In this document: in pieces, positions 42,456 through 51,988 of the stretch
Numbering within the stretch: position 1 is the first letter of the stretch
Layout of the letters: each line of letters opens with the position of its first letter
Origin: Rhizobium freirei PRF 81
Lineage (GTDB): Bacteria > Pseudomonadota > Alphaproteobacteria > Rhizobiales > Rhizobiaceae
Direction of reading: 5' to 3'
Assembly (NCBI RefSeq): GCF_000359745.1
Contig: NZ_AQHN01000084.1
Location: 1 to 64,000 of the forward strand
Length of the DNA: 64,000 nt
Notes under the pieces: model-generated
What the model was told of the DNA's origin: nothing
Databases searched by the model: none
What the model saw: the letters and a program-made list of their open reading frames with translations, nothing else
Position numbers and translations under genes: made by a program

Positions 42456-43553
42456 ATGGCGATAGCGATCGGTCTCGACCATATCGTCAGAAGCTACGGG
42501 CCGATGCGCGCGGTCGACGACGTGACGCTCGACATCCGGGCCGGGGAGTTTTTTACGCTGCTCGGCTCGTCCGGTTGCGGCAAGAGCTCGCTCCTGAAGC
42601 TGATCGGCGGTTTCGACAGGCCCACTTCGGGCGGTGTGCTTTTCGACGGAAGGGATATGGCTGGCATTCCCGCCAATCGCCGGCCGGTCAATACCGTTTT
42701 CCAGTCGCTCGGGCTCTTCCCGCATATGAATGTCGCCAAGAATGTCGGCTATGGACTGAAGTTGCGCGGGCTTTCGGGAGCGGCATTGAAGGCTAAGGTT
42801 CAGGATGCTCTTGAACTCGTCGAGCTTTCCGGCTTTGCCGATCGCGACGTTAATCTTCTTTCAGGCGGTCAGCGCCAGCGTGTGGCGCTGGCCCGCGCCC
42901 TCGTCATGGAGCCGGGCATCCTTCTGCTCGACGAGCCGCTGACCGGCTTGGACGAACGTCTGCGCCAGCAAATGCGCGACGAATTCGGACGGCTTCACAA
43001 GCGCACCGGCGCGACCTTCATTCTCGTCACCCACAATCAGGACGAGGCTCTCAGCCTTTCCGACCGCATGGCTGTCATGCACAAGGGGCGGATCGAGCAG
43101 ACCGACGTGCCAGCGCGTTTCTTCGAGGCGCCGGCCAATGCCTTCGTTGCCCGTTTCATCGGTATCGATACGCTTCTGAAGCCTGAAAACATTTCGATTT
43201 CTGGCGGCAAGGCCATTGCTACGATCGCCGGCCAGCGGGTGAACGCGACCTTTTCCGGGGCCACTCCACCGTCCGGCGCCCTTGTCGCAATCCGCCCCGA
43301 CCGAATCGAATTTGTCCCGGCTGTCGAAGAGTCGACGGAAACAATTGAACTTAAGGTTGTCGAAAACATCTATCGCGGATTGAGTCATGACGTTACGCTC
43401 GCTTTCGCCGACGGCCAGCGTGTGGTGTTAACGACAAGCGCGGACGCAACTCCACCCTTGCCGGGCGAGAGCGTGCGTGTGCGCCTGAAGCCGGGTGCCG
43501 CGCTCTTGATCGATCGTTCCGGAATACCGGCCTTGGCTGGGGGCGATGAGTAA
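42456..43553 (+). CDS. ABC transporter ATPase (PotA-like)
   Basis: A 365-residue ATPase with Walker A GSSGCGKSS, signature LLSGGQRQRVALARAL, Walker B ILLLDEPLTGLD and switch histidine LVTHNQDEALSLSDR, plus a C-terminal TOBE domain. Unusually, it comes before the binding-protein gene in the operon. It powers the importer encoded by the next three genes, next to the hydantoinase genes. Confidence 0.93.
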   Translation: MAIAIGLDHIVRSYGPMRAVDDVTLDIRAGEFFTLLGSSGCGKSSLLKLIGGFDRPTSGGVLFDGRDMAGIPANRRPVNTVFQSLGLFPHMNVAKNVGYGLKLRGLSGAALKAKVQDALELVELSGFADRDVNLLSGGQRQRVALARALVMEPGILLLDEPLTGLDERLRQQMRDEFGRLHKRTGATFILVTHNQDEALSLSDRMAVMHKGRIEQTDVPARFFEAPANAFVARFIGIDTLLKPENISISGGKAIATIAGQRVNATFSGATPPSGALVAIRPDRIEFVPAVEESTETIELKVVENIYRGLSHDVTLAFADGQRVVLTTSADATPPLPGESVRVRLKPGAALLIDRSGIPALAGGDE

Positions 43554-43601
43554 AATCCGAATAGCCGACATAAGCGAAAAATGAGGGAAGGGAATGACAC
43601 G

Positions 43602-44774
43602 ATGAACAAACGCAATGATTTCGCCTCCTCTGCCTTGAGGAGCAACATGCAGCGCCGTGACATGCTCAAGCTGATGGGTGCGGGTGCGGCCGCGCTCTCC
43701 TTCGGCGGAATGGCTGCTACGCCCGCCATGGCTGCTGAAGCAACGGTTGCATTCTGGGCGACTGCCACGCTCGACATCGGCGACAAATGGCCGGAATTTG
43801 CCCGTCAGAGCGGTGTTTCGCCTGAATTCACCGATAATGGCAACGATGTCGGCCCGGTGGTCGCACGTCTTGCCGCAGGCAATGCCAATGATCTTTTCGA
43901 TATCGGCGGCTTTCAGGGCGGCGCCGAACGCGAGCTTGCCAAGCAGGGGCTGATCGCTCCGTGGGATGTCTCCAAGATCCCGAATTTCGCCGGCATCTGG
44001 CAATGGGCCAAGGATATCCCGACCTTGACCTATGAAGGCAAGCAGTATGGCATTCCGACTGTCGTCAACGCCGACTCCATCATCTATCGCGCCGACAAGC
44101 TCGGCAAGGTCGACAGCTATGGCGTGATCTTCGATCCCAAGCTCAAGGGCCGGGTGGCGATGGAAGATGCCTGGATCAACAGCGCCATCTTCACGGCCAT
44201 CTACCTCAAGGGAGCGGAAAACAAGCCGATCAAGGATCCCGGTAATCTTACCGAATCCGAGCTCGGCCTCGTCATGGAGTTCCTGATCAAGCACAAGAAG
44301 GACGGCCAGTTCCGCACCTTCTGGAACGGCTGGGAGCAGGGCGTTCAGCTCGTCGCCAACGAGGAAGTCGATGCCATGACCGGCTGGGAGCCGATCGTGT
44401 ACGAGGGCCGCAAGCGCGGGCTTCAGGTGGAATACGCCGCTCCCGTCGAAGGCTATGAGGGCTGGGGCAACAACACGGTGCTGCTCAAGGGTGCGGCAGA
44501 GCGCGGCAAGGCGGACGTCGCCCACAAATTCGTCGATGGCTTGCTTGCCGGCCTCTATGGCTGCGAATTGGGCAAGGCGCGCGGCTATCTCGTGCCGACC
44601 GACAACAATCTCGCCTATGCCAAGGCTCACCCGGACGAATACAAGGCCGACGACGTTGCCAAGCTCGCCGACCATGTGAAGGCCAAGTTCTCCGGAAAAG
44701 TCTATTGGCAGAATTGCCGCCCGGACAATTTCCAACTTTACGAAGAGTGGTGGCAGAAGCTGCGCAACGCCTGA
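43602..44774 (+). CDS. Extracellular solute-binding protein with a Tat-like signal (PotD/F-like)
   Basis: A 390-residue periplasmic binding protein. The N-terminus has a twin-arginine-like signal (MQRRDMLKLMGAGAAALSFGG, cleavage near MAAEA), suggesting export in folded form by Tat. The mature domain begins ATVAFWATATLDIGDKWPEFA and fits the polyamine-type binding family; GIPTVVNADSIIYRADKLGK is a typical hinge region. The start at 43602 has GAGGGAAGGG upstream. It is the receptor of the hydantoinase-linked importer, so its ligand is probably the hydantoinase substrate or a related amide. Confidence 0.9.
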   Translation: MNKRNDFASSALRSNMQRRDMLKLMGAGAAALSFGGMAATPAMAAEATVAFWATATLDIGDKWPEFARQSGVSPEFTDNGNDVGPVVARLAAGNANDLFDIGGFQGGAERELAKQGLIAPWDVSKIPNFAGIWQWAKDIPTLTYEGKQYGIPTVVNADSIIYRADKLGKVDSYGVIFDPKLKGRVAMEDAWINSAIFTAIYLKGAENKPIKDPGNLTESELGLVMEFLIKHKKDGQFRTFWNGWEQGVQLVANEEVDAMTGWEPIVYEGRKRGLQVEYAAPVEGYEGWGNNTVLLKGAAERGKADVAHKFVDGLLAGLYGCELGKARGYLVPTDNNLAYAKAHPDEYKADDVAKLADHVKAKFSGKVYWQNCRPDNFQLYEEWWQKLRNA

Positions 44775-44789
44775 TGTGATGCGATGGAG

Positions 44790-44827
44790 CGGGGCTGGCG
44801 CATCTGTCCACGGACAGGCCGGCCCCG
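44790..44827 (+). promoter_or_regulatory. Compound stem-loop after the binding-protein gene
   Basis: A 10-bp outer stem (CGGGGCTGGC with GCCGGCCCCG, one G-U pair) surrounds a 5-bp inner stem (CTGTC, loop CACG, GACAG), with a 4-base bulge. It begins 15 bases after the stop codon and sits upstream of the permease gene. This fits mRNA protection or partial attenuation. Confidence 0.6.
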
Positions 44828-44866
44828 AGCCGATGAGATCAACGCCGATAGAAGCGGAACCAGACC

Positions 44867-45721
44867 ATGAAGACCTCAGTTCCATTGCTGGCTGCTCCGC
44901 TTGCGGCGATCCTGGTGCTCGGCCTGGCGCCGTTGGTTCTCGTCGTGGTCTGGAGTTTCTGCGCCTGGGATCCGGCAACCTATTGGATCAAGCCGGAATT
45001 CAGCCTCGCCGCCTATAGCGCCATTCTGGAGGCCGGGCGCTGGAGCGTATTCCTGTCCACGCTCGTCAAGGCGTTCTTGACGGCGGCCATTTGCCTCGTG
45101 ATCGCCTATCCCACAGCCTACGCGATGCATTTCCTCGCCGGACGAACGCTGTCGGTCGTGCTTGCCGCTCTTCTTACCATCCCGTTCTTCACCTCCTACT
45201 TGATCCGCTCTTTCTCCTGGCGGCTGCTGTTGGGTCGCACCGGCGTCATCAACACGCTTCTCCAGCAGGCGGGCGTCACCGACGCCCCGCTCGACTGGCT
45301 GCTGTTCAGCGATTTCGCCGTGATCGTCGGGCTTGTCGCCTCCTACCTGCCGTTCGCGACCTTTCCCGTTCTGCTCTCCATGCGCCGCGTCGATCCCATC
45401 GCCCTTGCGGCATCGCGCGATCTCGGTGCCGGTTTCTGGACGATGGCGCGCACCGTGCTGCTGCCGCTGACCTATTCCGGCGTGTTTGCGGGCTTTCTGT
45501 TTGTTTTCGTCATGGTTGCCGGCTCCTCGACCGAGGTGCAGATGCTTGGCGGCGCCGGCGCGTCGATCGTGTCCGTGATGATCAATGATGTCATGCGCGT
45601 CGCCAATTTCCCGCTCGCCTTTGCGATTTCGACGCTCATGCTCGTCATCGTCTTCGGATTGGTGCTGATCGGAGATGCCGTATTCGGCCTCTCCTCTCTG
45701 TTCGAGGATCGCAGCCAATGA
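44867..45721 (+). CDS. ABC transporter permease (PotB-like)
   Basis: A 284-residue inner-membrane permease with six hydrophobic segments and an EAA-type loop (PVLLSMRRVDPIALAASRDLGAGFWTMARTVLLPLTYSG). The segment LLTIPFFTSYLIRSFSWRLLLGRTGVINTLL is typical of PotB/PotH. It overlaps the next permease gene by 4 bases and belongs to the hydantoinase-linked importer. Confidence 0.92.
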   Translation: MKTSVPLLAAPLAAILVLGLAPLVLVVVWSFCAWDPATYWIKPEFSLAAYSAILEAGRWSVFLSTLVKAFLTAAICLVIAYPTAYAMHFLAGRTLSVVLAALLTIPFFTSYLIRSFSWRLLLGRTGVINTLLQQAGVTDAPLDWLLFSDFAVIVGLVASYLPFATFPVLLSMRRVDPIALAASRDLGAGFWTMARTVLLPLTYSGVFAGFLFVFVMVAGSSTEVQMLGGAGASIVSVMINDVMRVANFPLAFAISTLMLVIVFGLVLIGDAVFGLSSLFEDRSQ

Positions 45722-46518
45722 TCGTCAGGGAAGGAACGAGCCCGCGTATCATCATCTGGACGGTGACCTTCATCGGCCTGGCAATGATCTATGCGCCGCC
45801 GCTCTATCTTCTCGGCGTCTCGTTCAATCCGTCCTTGCAGCCGGGATTACCGCATTTTTCCGATCTGACCTTGAAATGGTATGTGGCTTTAGGGGGAGAA
45901 AGCGCGCTCATTGCCGCGCTCGTCCAATCGCTCATCATTGCGTTTGCGACGGCTGTCATCGCGACGGTGCTGTCACTCGGCGCTGCTCTGGCATACCGCG
46001 AACTTCATCGTGGCCGAAGCCTATGGTTTTTGACCATGCTCTTGCCGATGTTCGTGCCGGGTGTCATCCAGGGGCTGGCGCTCTCGACCGTCATCAGCCG
46101 GGTTGGCGTCAAGGCATCGGCCTTGACCGTCATCGCCGGCCATCTGCTATGGGCAACGCCCTTCGCCTTCATCGTGATCCTAACGAGCTTTGCGGCCGTC
46201 AAGCGGACCTATCTGATGGCGGCGGACGACCTCGGCGCCAGCCGTTTCAGACAGTTCTGCGATATTACCCTGCCTCTCATCAGGCCGGGTCTCATCAGCG
46301 CTTTCATCTTTTCGTTCCTGCTGTCGCTCAACGAGTTTACGCGCGCCTTTTATCTGGCAGGCCGGCAGAACACGTTGCCGGTGGTGCTGTTCGGCAAGAT
46401 GAATGCCGGCGCCTCGCCGACGATTTATGCGATGTCGGGCGCAATCCTTCTTGTTTCCAGCGTTTGCGTGGTGGCCGCGGCACTGCGCTCGCTGCTCATG
46501 CAACGCCGAGCGGAGTGA
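45718..46518 (+). CDS. ABC transporter permease (PotC-like)
   Basis: A 266-residue inner-membrane permease with six hydrophobic segments; the EAA-type loop is KRTYLMAADDLGASRFRQFCDITLPLIRPGLISAF. The segment LTMLLPMFVPGVIQGLALSTVISR precedes it. It completes the importer together with the permease, binding-protein and ATPase genes upstream. Confidence 0.92.
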   Translation: MIVREGTSPRIIIWTVTFIGLAMIYAPPLYLLGVSFNPSLQPGLPHFSDLTLKWYVALGGESALIAALVQSLIIAFATAVIATVLSLGAALAYRELHRGRSLWFLTMLLPMFVPGVIQGLALSTVISRVGVKASALTVIAGHLLWATPFAFIVILTSFAAVKRTYLMAADDLGASRFRQFCDITLPLIRPGLISAFIFSFLLSLNEFTRAFYLAGRQNTLPVVLFGKMNAGASPTIYAMSGAILLVSSVCVVAAALRSLLMQRRAE

Positions 46519-46591
46519 TCGATATGCGAATAAGACTGCAGAACTGCACGTTTCGGCGACCCCCAATTCTCCATGAACGGGAGTATAAAGG

Positions 46592-46801
46592 ATGAAGCGA
46601 GAGTCCAGATTGATGGTGCTGATCCGTGCGGGAAAACGGCAGGAGGCGTTTGATATGGTCGAACGCCTGAAGGCGGCGGCGCAATTGCTACCCACCGCGA
46701 TCAAAGTGGATCGGACGGGTGCCGTCAGCTACTACAAGGGCAATCGTCGCTTTGCGAAGAATACGCAGGGCGGCTGGGATCTGGAGCCGAAGAAGAAATA
46801 G
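46592..46801 (+). CDS. Small conserved-looking hypothetical protein
   Basis: A 69-residue basic protein starting MKRESRLMVLIRAGKRQEAFDMVERL and ending in KNTQGGWDLEPKKK, with no signal or membrane segment. The upstream sequence GGGAGTATAAAGG gives a likely ribosome-binding site. It lies 73 bases behind the permease gene and before a strong hairpin, so it may be the last gene of the operon. No family is recognised. Confidence 0.55.
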   Translation: MKRESRLMVLIRAGKRQEAFDMVERLKAAAQLLPTAIKVDRTGAVSYYKGNRRFAKNTQGGWDLEPKKK

Positions 46802-46821
46802 ATCCTTCTCATCCCGACATC

Positions 46822-46857
46822 CGATCGCCCAGCCGATATGCCATCGGCATGCGATCG
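46822..46857 (+). terminator. Structured hairpin at the end of the hydantoinase operon
   Basis: A perfect 7-bp outer stem (CGATCGC with GCGATCG), a 3x2 internal loop, a perfect 6-bp inner stem (GCCGAT with ATCGGC) and a 5-base loop, 20 bases after the last stop codon. There is no T-run, so termination may depend on Rho. Confidence 0.5.
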
Positions 46858-47330
46858 TCGCGGGGGCTATACCGTCGAGGTCTTATAGTGTCCTGACCAT
46901 CCCTGTCAGGGCCAGTTACAACGAGAACGTCCAATCTCCAATCGAGTGGCAGGGCCGCTTTTCTCTCACTCTGCCTTTTGGTTTCGAGCATGCGCCCACC
47001 GCCCGGCTTTCAAACCATCTTTTGAGGGGTAAGCCGCATCATATCGATGTGGTCCAGCGTCCGTGCAACGGTCTATGGGCAGAGAAAGATTACCGGCTGC
47101 AAGGTCTCCGATCGCGGCGGCTTGTCGAGCGGGATAAGTAGATCGGCGGCTCTCGAAAAACACGGCCAAGTCATTGCTGTGACGACGTTTTTATCAATCA
47201 GACCAACATCTTTTAGATGTAAAAACATTAGAAAATAGTATATTTAGAAATATAAAATTAATATCCGCAATCTAAGGTTTCCTCGATCGTCATCATCGCG
47301 GATGAGCAGTCGGTTAGAGGAGACAGGATC
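46858..47330. other. Gap with an AT-rich stretch before the tadE-like gene
   Basis: No recognised gene in about 470 bases. The stretch at 47200-47265 is far richer in A and T than its surroundings (runs such as ATATTTAGAAATATAAAATTAATAT) and probably carries the promoter of the TadE/TadG genes. Frames in the left part show no family motif. Confidence 0.4.
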
Positions 47331-47753
47331 ATGGCTCGTGTTTCTGATTTCAATAGGGCAGAAGGGGGCGCGGCCGCGGTCGAATTCGCCCTTGTCGCAC
47401 CGCTCTTCGTCCTCTTGCTCCTAACGCTCGTTGCCTTTGCCATCTATCTCACCGCCGCCCATTCCCTGCAGCAGCTTACAGCCGATGCTGCACGCACCGC
47501 GATTGCGGGCATTTCTTCGGCTGAGCGGACGCAACTCGTTCAGGATTACGTCAATCGCTCGACGATCAACGATGCGTTCCTGACGAAGGACAAGCTGACC
47601 GTCACCGTCGCGACCGATCCGACCAATGCGAACCAGTTTACCGTCAGCGCCAGCTACGATGCCTCCAACCTCCCGATCTGGAATCTCTATACCTTCGCTA
47701 TGCCGGATCAGACCATCCGTCGCTATTCCACGATCAGGATCGGAGGAATGTAA
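47331..47753 (+). CDS. TadE-like pilus-assembly minor pilin
   Basis: A 140-residue protein with the TadE pattern: short charged N-terminus (DFNRAEGG), then AAAVEFALVAPLFVLLLLTLVAFAIYLTAAHSLQQLTADAARTA, a pilin-like hydrophobic helix with Glu at position 5 of the processed form. The rest is a small periplasmic domain. TadE-like proteins are minor pilins of the Flp/Tad system. The gene overlaps the TadG-like gene by one base (TAATG). No tadA/B/C or flp genes are visible in the window. Confidence 0.85.
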   Translation: MARVSDFNRAEGGAAAVEFALVAPLFVLLLLTLVAFAIYLTAAHSLQQLTADAARTAIAGISSAERTQLVQDYVNRSTINDAFLTKDKLTVTVATDPTNANQFTVSASYDASNLPIWNLYTFAMPDQTIRRYSTIRIGGM

Positions 47754-49489
47754 TGAAAGAATTTCTCAGGCGGTTCGCCTTCTGCCGCGACCGGAGGGGA
47801 AACGTTGCCATCACGACGGCGCTCGTCTCGCCCCTGATCCTTTATTGTCTTGGTCTCGGTATCGACTACGGCATGATGACGCTGCAGCAGCAGCGCCTGC
47901 AGCAGCTCAGCGACATCGGCGCAATCACGGCAGCTTCCGATATTGCGAATGCCAATACCGTGCTCCTTAACAATCTCCAGTCGAATGGAACGACTGCGGC
48001 GCTTGCTTCGGGCGCCGGTTATCTGACGTCCGGCGGGACCATCTCGGTGGCCACGGCCAATTCAGGTCAATATGAAACGCTCGCCAACATGGTCCTCGGG
48101 ACCTACACGGCAGACGCATCTGTCGCGCCCCAGAACCGCTTTTCCTCATCGGGAAGCGCGCCCTATGATTCCGTGAGAGTGACGCTCACGCAACAGGCCG
48201 TGATGCCCTTCGCCTCCGCCTTTGCCACAGCGCCGACGCTGAGCGCCACAGGCACTGCTTCCAGCGAGCGTTTGGCAGCGTTTTCTATCGGATCGCGGCT
48301 TGCCAGTCTCAACGGCGGCATTCTGAACCAGCTGCTGGGCTCTCTTCTGGGGACGCAGATATCTCTGAACCTCGTCGATTATCAGTCGCTTGTCGGCGCG
48401 AACGTAAACCTCCTGAGCTACCTCAATCTTCTGGCGACCGATCTCAACCTTACGGCAGGCAGCTACAACGATCTTTTGGCGACGGATGTCCCCTATGACA
48501 AGCTTCTGGGAGCGCTCGGCAAGTCGACCAACCTGTCGCCTGCAGCCATCCGCATTATCAATAGCCTGAGCAAATCGCTCGGCACGACGAAGCTCACCGT
48601 CAAGCTTGAGGATATCCTGAACCTTGGCCCCGAGGGTAAAAACATCATCGGCTCCGGGCCTAACCTGACGTCCAGCATAAGCCTGATGAGCTTTCTGTCC
48701 CTGACCGCAATGGCGGCCAACCAGCAAAAGCAGGTTGCCGTCGATCTCGGGGTTGCGCTGCCCAGTCTTGCCTCGGCCAAATTGACGCTGGCGATCGGCG
48801 AGATGGCACAGCAGACGCCATCCGCGGCGGTCGGTGCGCCGGGCACCACCATCCGTACGCCGCAGGTGCGCGCCGCCATCGAGGTTTCGGTGACGGGACT
48901 GTCGGCGATCGCAGGGCTGAAGGTTCGGGTGCCGCTTTATGTCGAGGTTGCTCCCGCCGAGGCCAGGCTGGCCTCGATCACCTGCGTGGGCGGCAATATG
49001 CCCAATGCGGTCGTCGGAATTGATGCCGTGCCGGGCGTTGCCGAGATAGCGCTGGGGGACGTGGATACCACCGCCTTCGTCAATTTCGGCACCAAGCCGC
49101 GGGTCACACAGGCAGCCATCATCGATTCCCTGCTGCTGCGGGTTCTTGCAAGCGCCCAGATCGACATCGCCAATATGAGCCCCACGCGGCTGACCTACCA
49201 GCCCTCGGAAATCTCGGCCGGCACCATCAAAACGGTCTCGACCAGGGACGTCACGACATCCCTGGTCCAGTCCCTCCTGAAGAATGCCAATATCAGCATT
49301 CAGCTGCTCATTCTGACGATCGGGACGCCGAGCGGGGTACTCTCGGGAGTTGCCGACACGCTTTCCGCGGTCACCGCGCCCCTCGATCAACTTCTCTCCA
49401 ACCTGCTGGGGCTTCTCGGTATCGGCATAGGGCAAGCCGATATCCAAGTCACCGATGCCCGCTGCATGCAGCCCGTCCTCGTACAATAA
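47753..49489 (+). CDS. TadG-like pilus-assembly protein
   Basis: A 578-residue protein starting with a charged segment (RDRRGNVAITTALVSPLILYCLGLGIDYGMMTLQQQRLQQLSDIGAITAASDI), the TadG/TadE-like N-terminal helix. A long periplasmic part follows, rich in S, T, L and A, with GGNMPNAVVGIDAVPGVAEIALGDVDTT and a C-terminal cysteine pair region (ITCVGG, ARCMQP). GGAGG precedes the start. It is co-transcribed with the TadE-like gene and probably assembles a surface fibre or anchors it. Confidence 0.85.
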   Translation: MKEFLRRFAFCRDRRGNVAITTALVSPLILYCLGLGIDYGMMTLQQQRLQQLSDIGAITAASDIANANTVLLNNLQSNGTTAALASGAGYLTSGGTISVATANSGQYETLANMVLGTYTADASVAPQNRFSSSGSAPYDSVRVTLTQQAVMPFASAFATAPTLSATGTASSERLAAFSIGSRLASLNGGILNQLLGSLLGTQISLNLVDYQSLVGANVNLLSYLNLLATDLNLTAGSYNDLLATDVPYDKLLGALGKSTNLSPAAIRIINSLSKSLGTTKLTVKLEDILNLGPEGKNIIGSGPNLTSSISLMSFLSLTAMAANQQKQVAVDLGVALPSLASAKLTLAIGEMAQQTPSAAVGAPGTTIRTPQVRAAIEVSVTGLSAIAGLKVRVPLYVEVAPAEARLASITCVGGNMPNAVVGIDAVPGVAEIALGDVDTTAFVNFGTKPRVTQAAIIDSLLLRVLASAQIDIANMSPTRLTYQPSEISAGTIKTVSTRDVTTSLVQSLLKNANISIQLLILTIGTPSGVLSGVADTLSAVTAPLDQLLSNLLGLLGIGIGQADIQVTDARCMQPVLVQ

Positions 49490-49768
49490 TCGTCAAATCT
49501 CTGGGGATTCCAAGGCAGCGACTCGGGGCGGGGATACAATCGGCTGACCTTTAAACGGATCCGCCGTTCGTTGGGTTTTTAGTCTTCCAGACAAGCCGGC
49601 CAGGTTGACTGTTCCGTTGTTGGCAAATGCGGCCCTTTAGCCGGTTTTAAGGATGCCAGCGATATAGGAAGCAAGCCCTAAGATTGCCGATCTAGCCTCG
49701 CGCAAGGTCTGGTTGCGATTGTGCGATCGGGGCTAGTGTTGGTGAATTGCGCGCTGTGGGGGCGATCC

Positions 49769-51974
49769 ATGATTTCAACGTATCTCGGCTACGTGACTGC
49801 GACAAAGGACATGGCGACAACGCTTGCGCGTGTCGCCAAGCAGGCCAGCGTCAAAAGCGACCAGCAGTATTACGATACTCATATCGGCAAGATCAAAAAC
49901 GTCGACGAATTCCTCGCGGATCAAAAGCTATACAGCTATGCGATGAAGGCCTACGGCCTAGGGGACATGACCTACGCCAAAGCCTTCATGAAGAAGGTGC
50001 TGACGAGCGATCTCAGCAATAGCAGCAGCTTTGCAAACAAGCTGACGGACAATCGCTACCGGCAATTTGCGGCCGCCTTCAATTTCACCGCCAATTCCAC
50101 CAAGCCGTCGGCTCAAAGCGATGCGCAGAAGAACGATACCATCGGCCTTTACGAGCGCTCTTTCGCCAACGAGGCGACGTTAGCAAAGCAAGAGAGCGCA
50201 TTTTACAGCAAGTGGATCGACAAGGTGGCGAATGTCGATGACATCGTCAACAATACCAGGATGCGGGATTACGTGTTGACCGCCCATGGCCTTGACGCGA
50301 CCCACATATCAAAGAGCTTCCTGAAGTCTGTTCTGACCAGCGACGTCAATGATCCCAACAGCTTCGTCAATACAGCGAGCAATTTCTCGTCGACTTCGGC
50401 CCAGGCAACATACAAGCTGATCGCCTCGGAATTCGGCTTCAAGCCGGACGGGACGCTTTCCGGCGCCACCGCCCAAACGGAACAACAGAAAGAGGCGCTG
50501 ATATCCCGCTACGATAACACGGTGCCGACCCTGACCACCTTGGCTTCGGCGACCAGCAACGACCAGTATTATCACCAGCAGATTGGGAAGGTCCGATCGG
50601 CCGATGACATCACCGGCGATAACAGACTGTTCTCCTACGTAAAGAGCGCTTTCGGGGTGAGTTCGAAAGTCACGGCCAAGCAATTCAGCCTGGCTGTTTC
50701 CGACAAAAACTATGCGGCCGTGACCGGAATGACCGAAATGGTTTCCGCGTTCAATTTTTCGCCGGACGGATCGCTTCCCGCCGGCCAGCCGGCGCAGACG
50801 GACGCCAGCATCAAGACGACCTCCGATAAATACATGGCGCACTATGCGGATGCCCGGCAGACCTTGTTCAAGGACGCCGAAACCCACTACGCCGCGGTGG
50901 TCGGCAAGATAAAGACGATCAACGATTTCTTCGCCGCCAACGACTTTCAGTCCAGAGATCTTCCGACCGTGCAGGAGATGGCGCTTCGGGCCTACGGGAT
51001 AGACAAGAACGAAGTATCGAGAGAGCAGCTGCGAAAAATACTGGAGAGCGATCCATACGACAGCAAGAGCTATGTCGGATCCCTCAATGACCAGAGATTT
51101 GTCGATCTCGCGAAGGCGTTCAACTTCGATAGCAAAGGCCATCTTCGCCCGGCTGTCGAGGCTCTGCCGCTCGCCTCGATGAACAGCTTCGTATCGGCCT
51201 ATTCCAAGGCAAAAAACCTTCGGATTGACGGGCCAGATGCGAGAAAAGGCCGTCAAGGATGTGAAGGACGCGGCCAACAATTTCATCAAGTCGATCGGCA
51301 AGGTCAAGAGCGTTGACGATCTTCTGGCGGACAAGAAGCTGACGGATTTCATCCTCGTCGCCAACAACATCGATCCCAAGACGGTCGACAAGAACACGCT
51401 GAAGAAGGCTTTCACCTCCGATCCGGAGGATGCGAAGGGATTTCTGAACTCGCCGGCCGGTCAGAAGTTCAAGGCGATGGTCAGTGTCTTCAATTTCGAC
51501 TCCAAGGGGAATCTGACCAACTCCAAGATATCGACGAGCCAAAACAAGGGCACGCGTCTTGCCACGGACGATCTTTATCTCCATCAAAGCCTGGAATCTC
51601 AGCAGGGTGCTTCCAACGACGGCGTCCGGTTGGCGCTCTACTTCCAGCGAAAGGCGCCGCAGGTCAATTCCGTCTACGATATCATGGCGGATCCAGCGCT
51701 CTATAATGTGATCAAGACCACGTTCTCCTTGCCGTCCGCCATGTCCAATATGGACGTGACCCGCCAGGCCAAGATGCTGGAAAAGCTATTTGCGGTGAAG
51801 GACCTGCATGATCCCGCCAAGGTCAATAATCTGCTCAAGCGCTTCTCCGCCGTTTACGATGCGGCAAATGGCGTGAACACGAATTCGCCGGGATCGGCGA
51901 TCCTGGCAGGCGGGTCCAATATCGGTATGAGTGCGGACTTGCTGCTGTCGATCGCCCAACTCAGGTCGCGATAA
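49769..51974 (+). pseudogene. DUF1217 protein with about six tandem repeats, frameshifted
   Basis: The frame starts MISTYLGYVTATKDMATTLARVAKQAS, typical of DUF1217 proteins found near flagellar genes in alphaproteobacteria. About six related units of some 110-130 residues follow, each with an IGKIKNVDEFLAD-like start, an AYGL-like middle, a VLTSDxxDxxSF segment and an AFNF end. At 51211-51216 there is a run of six A. Read with five A, the protein continues KAKTFGLTGQMREKAVKDVKDAANNF to a stop at 51974 (about 735 residues). As it stands it stops at 51316. A single extra base, by sequencing error, mutation or slippage, separates the two parts. Confidence 0.8.
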
Positions 51975-51988
51975 CGGCCTTGTCCGGA

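Noticed and set aside
43428..44978. Minus-strand open frame of 516 codons opposite the Tat-type binding protein
   Set aside because: A shadow of a GC-rich gene; the plus-strand protein has signal peptide, family motifs and operon context.
48146..49486. Minus-strand frame of 446 codons opposite the TadG-like gene
   Set aside because: It overlaps a supported plus-strand gene completely and has no motif.
49554..49580. AACGG-ATCCG-CCGTT followed by CGTTGGGTTTTT after the TadG-like gene
   Set aside because: The stem is only 5 bp and the T-run is separated from it by seven bases, so it is too weak to call as a terminator.
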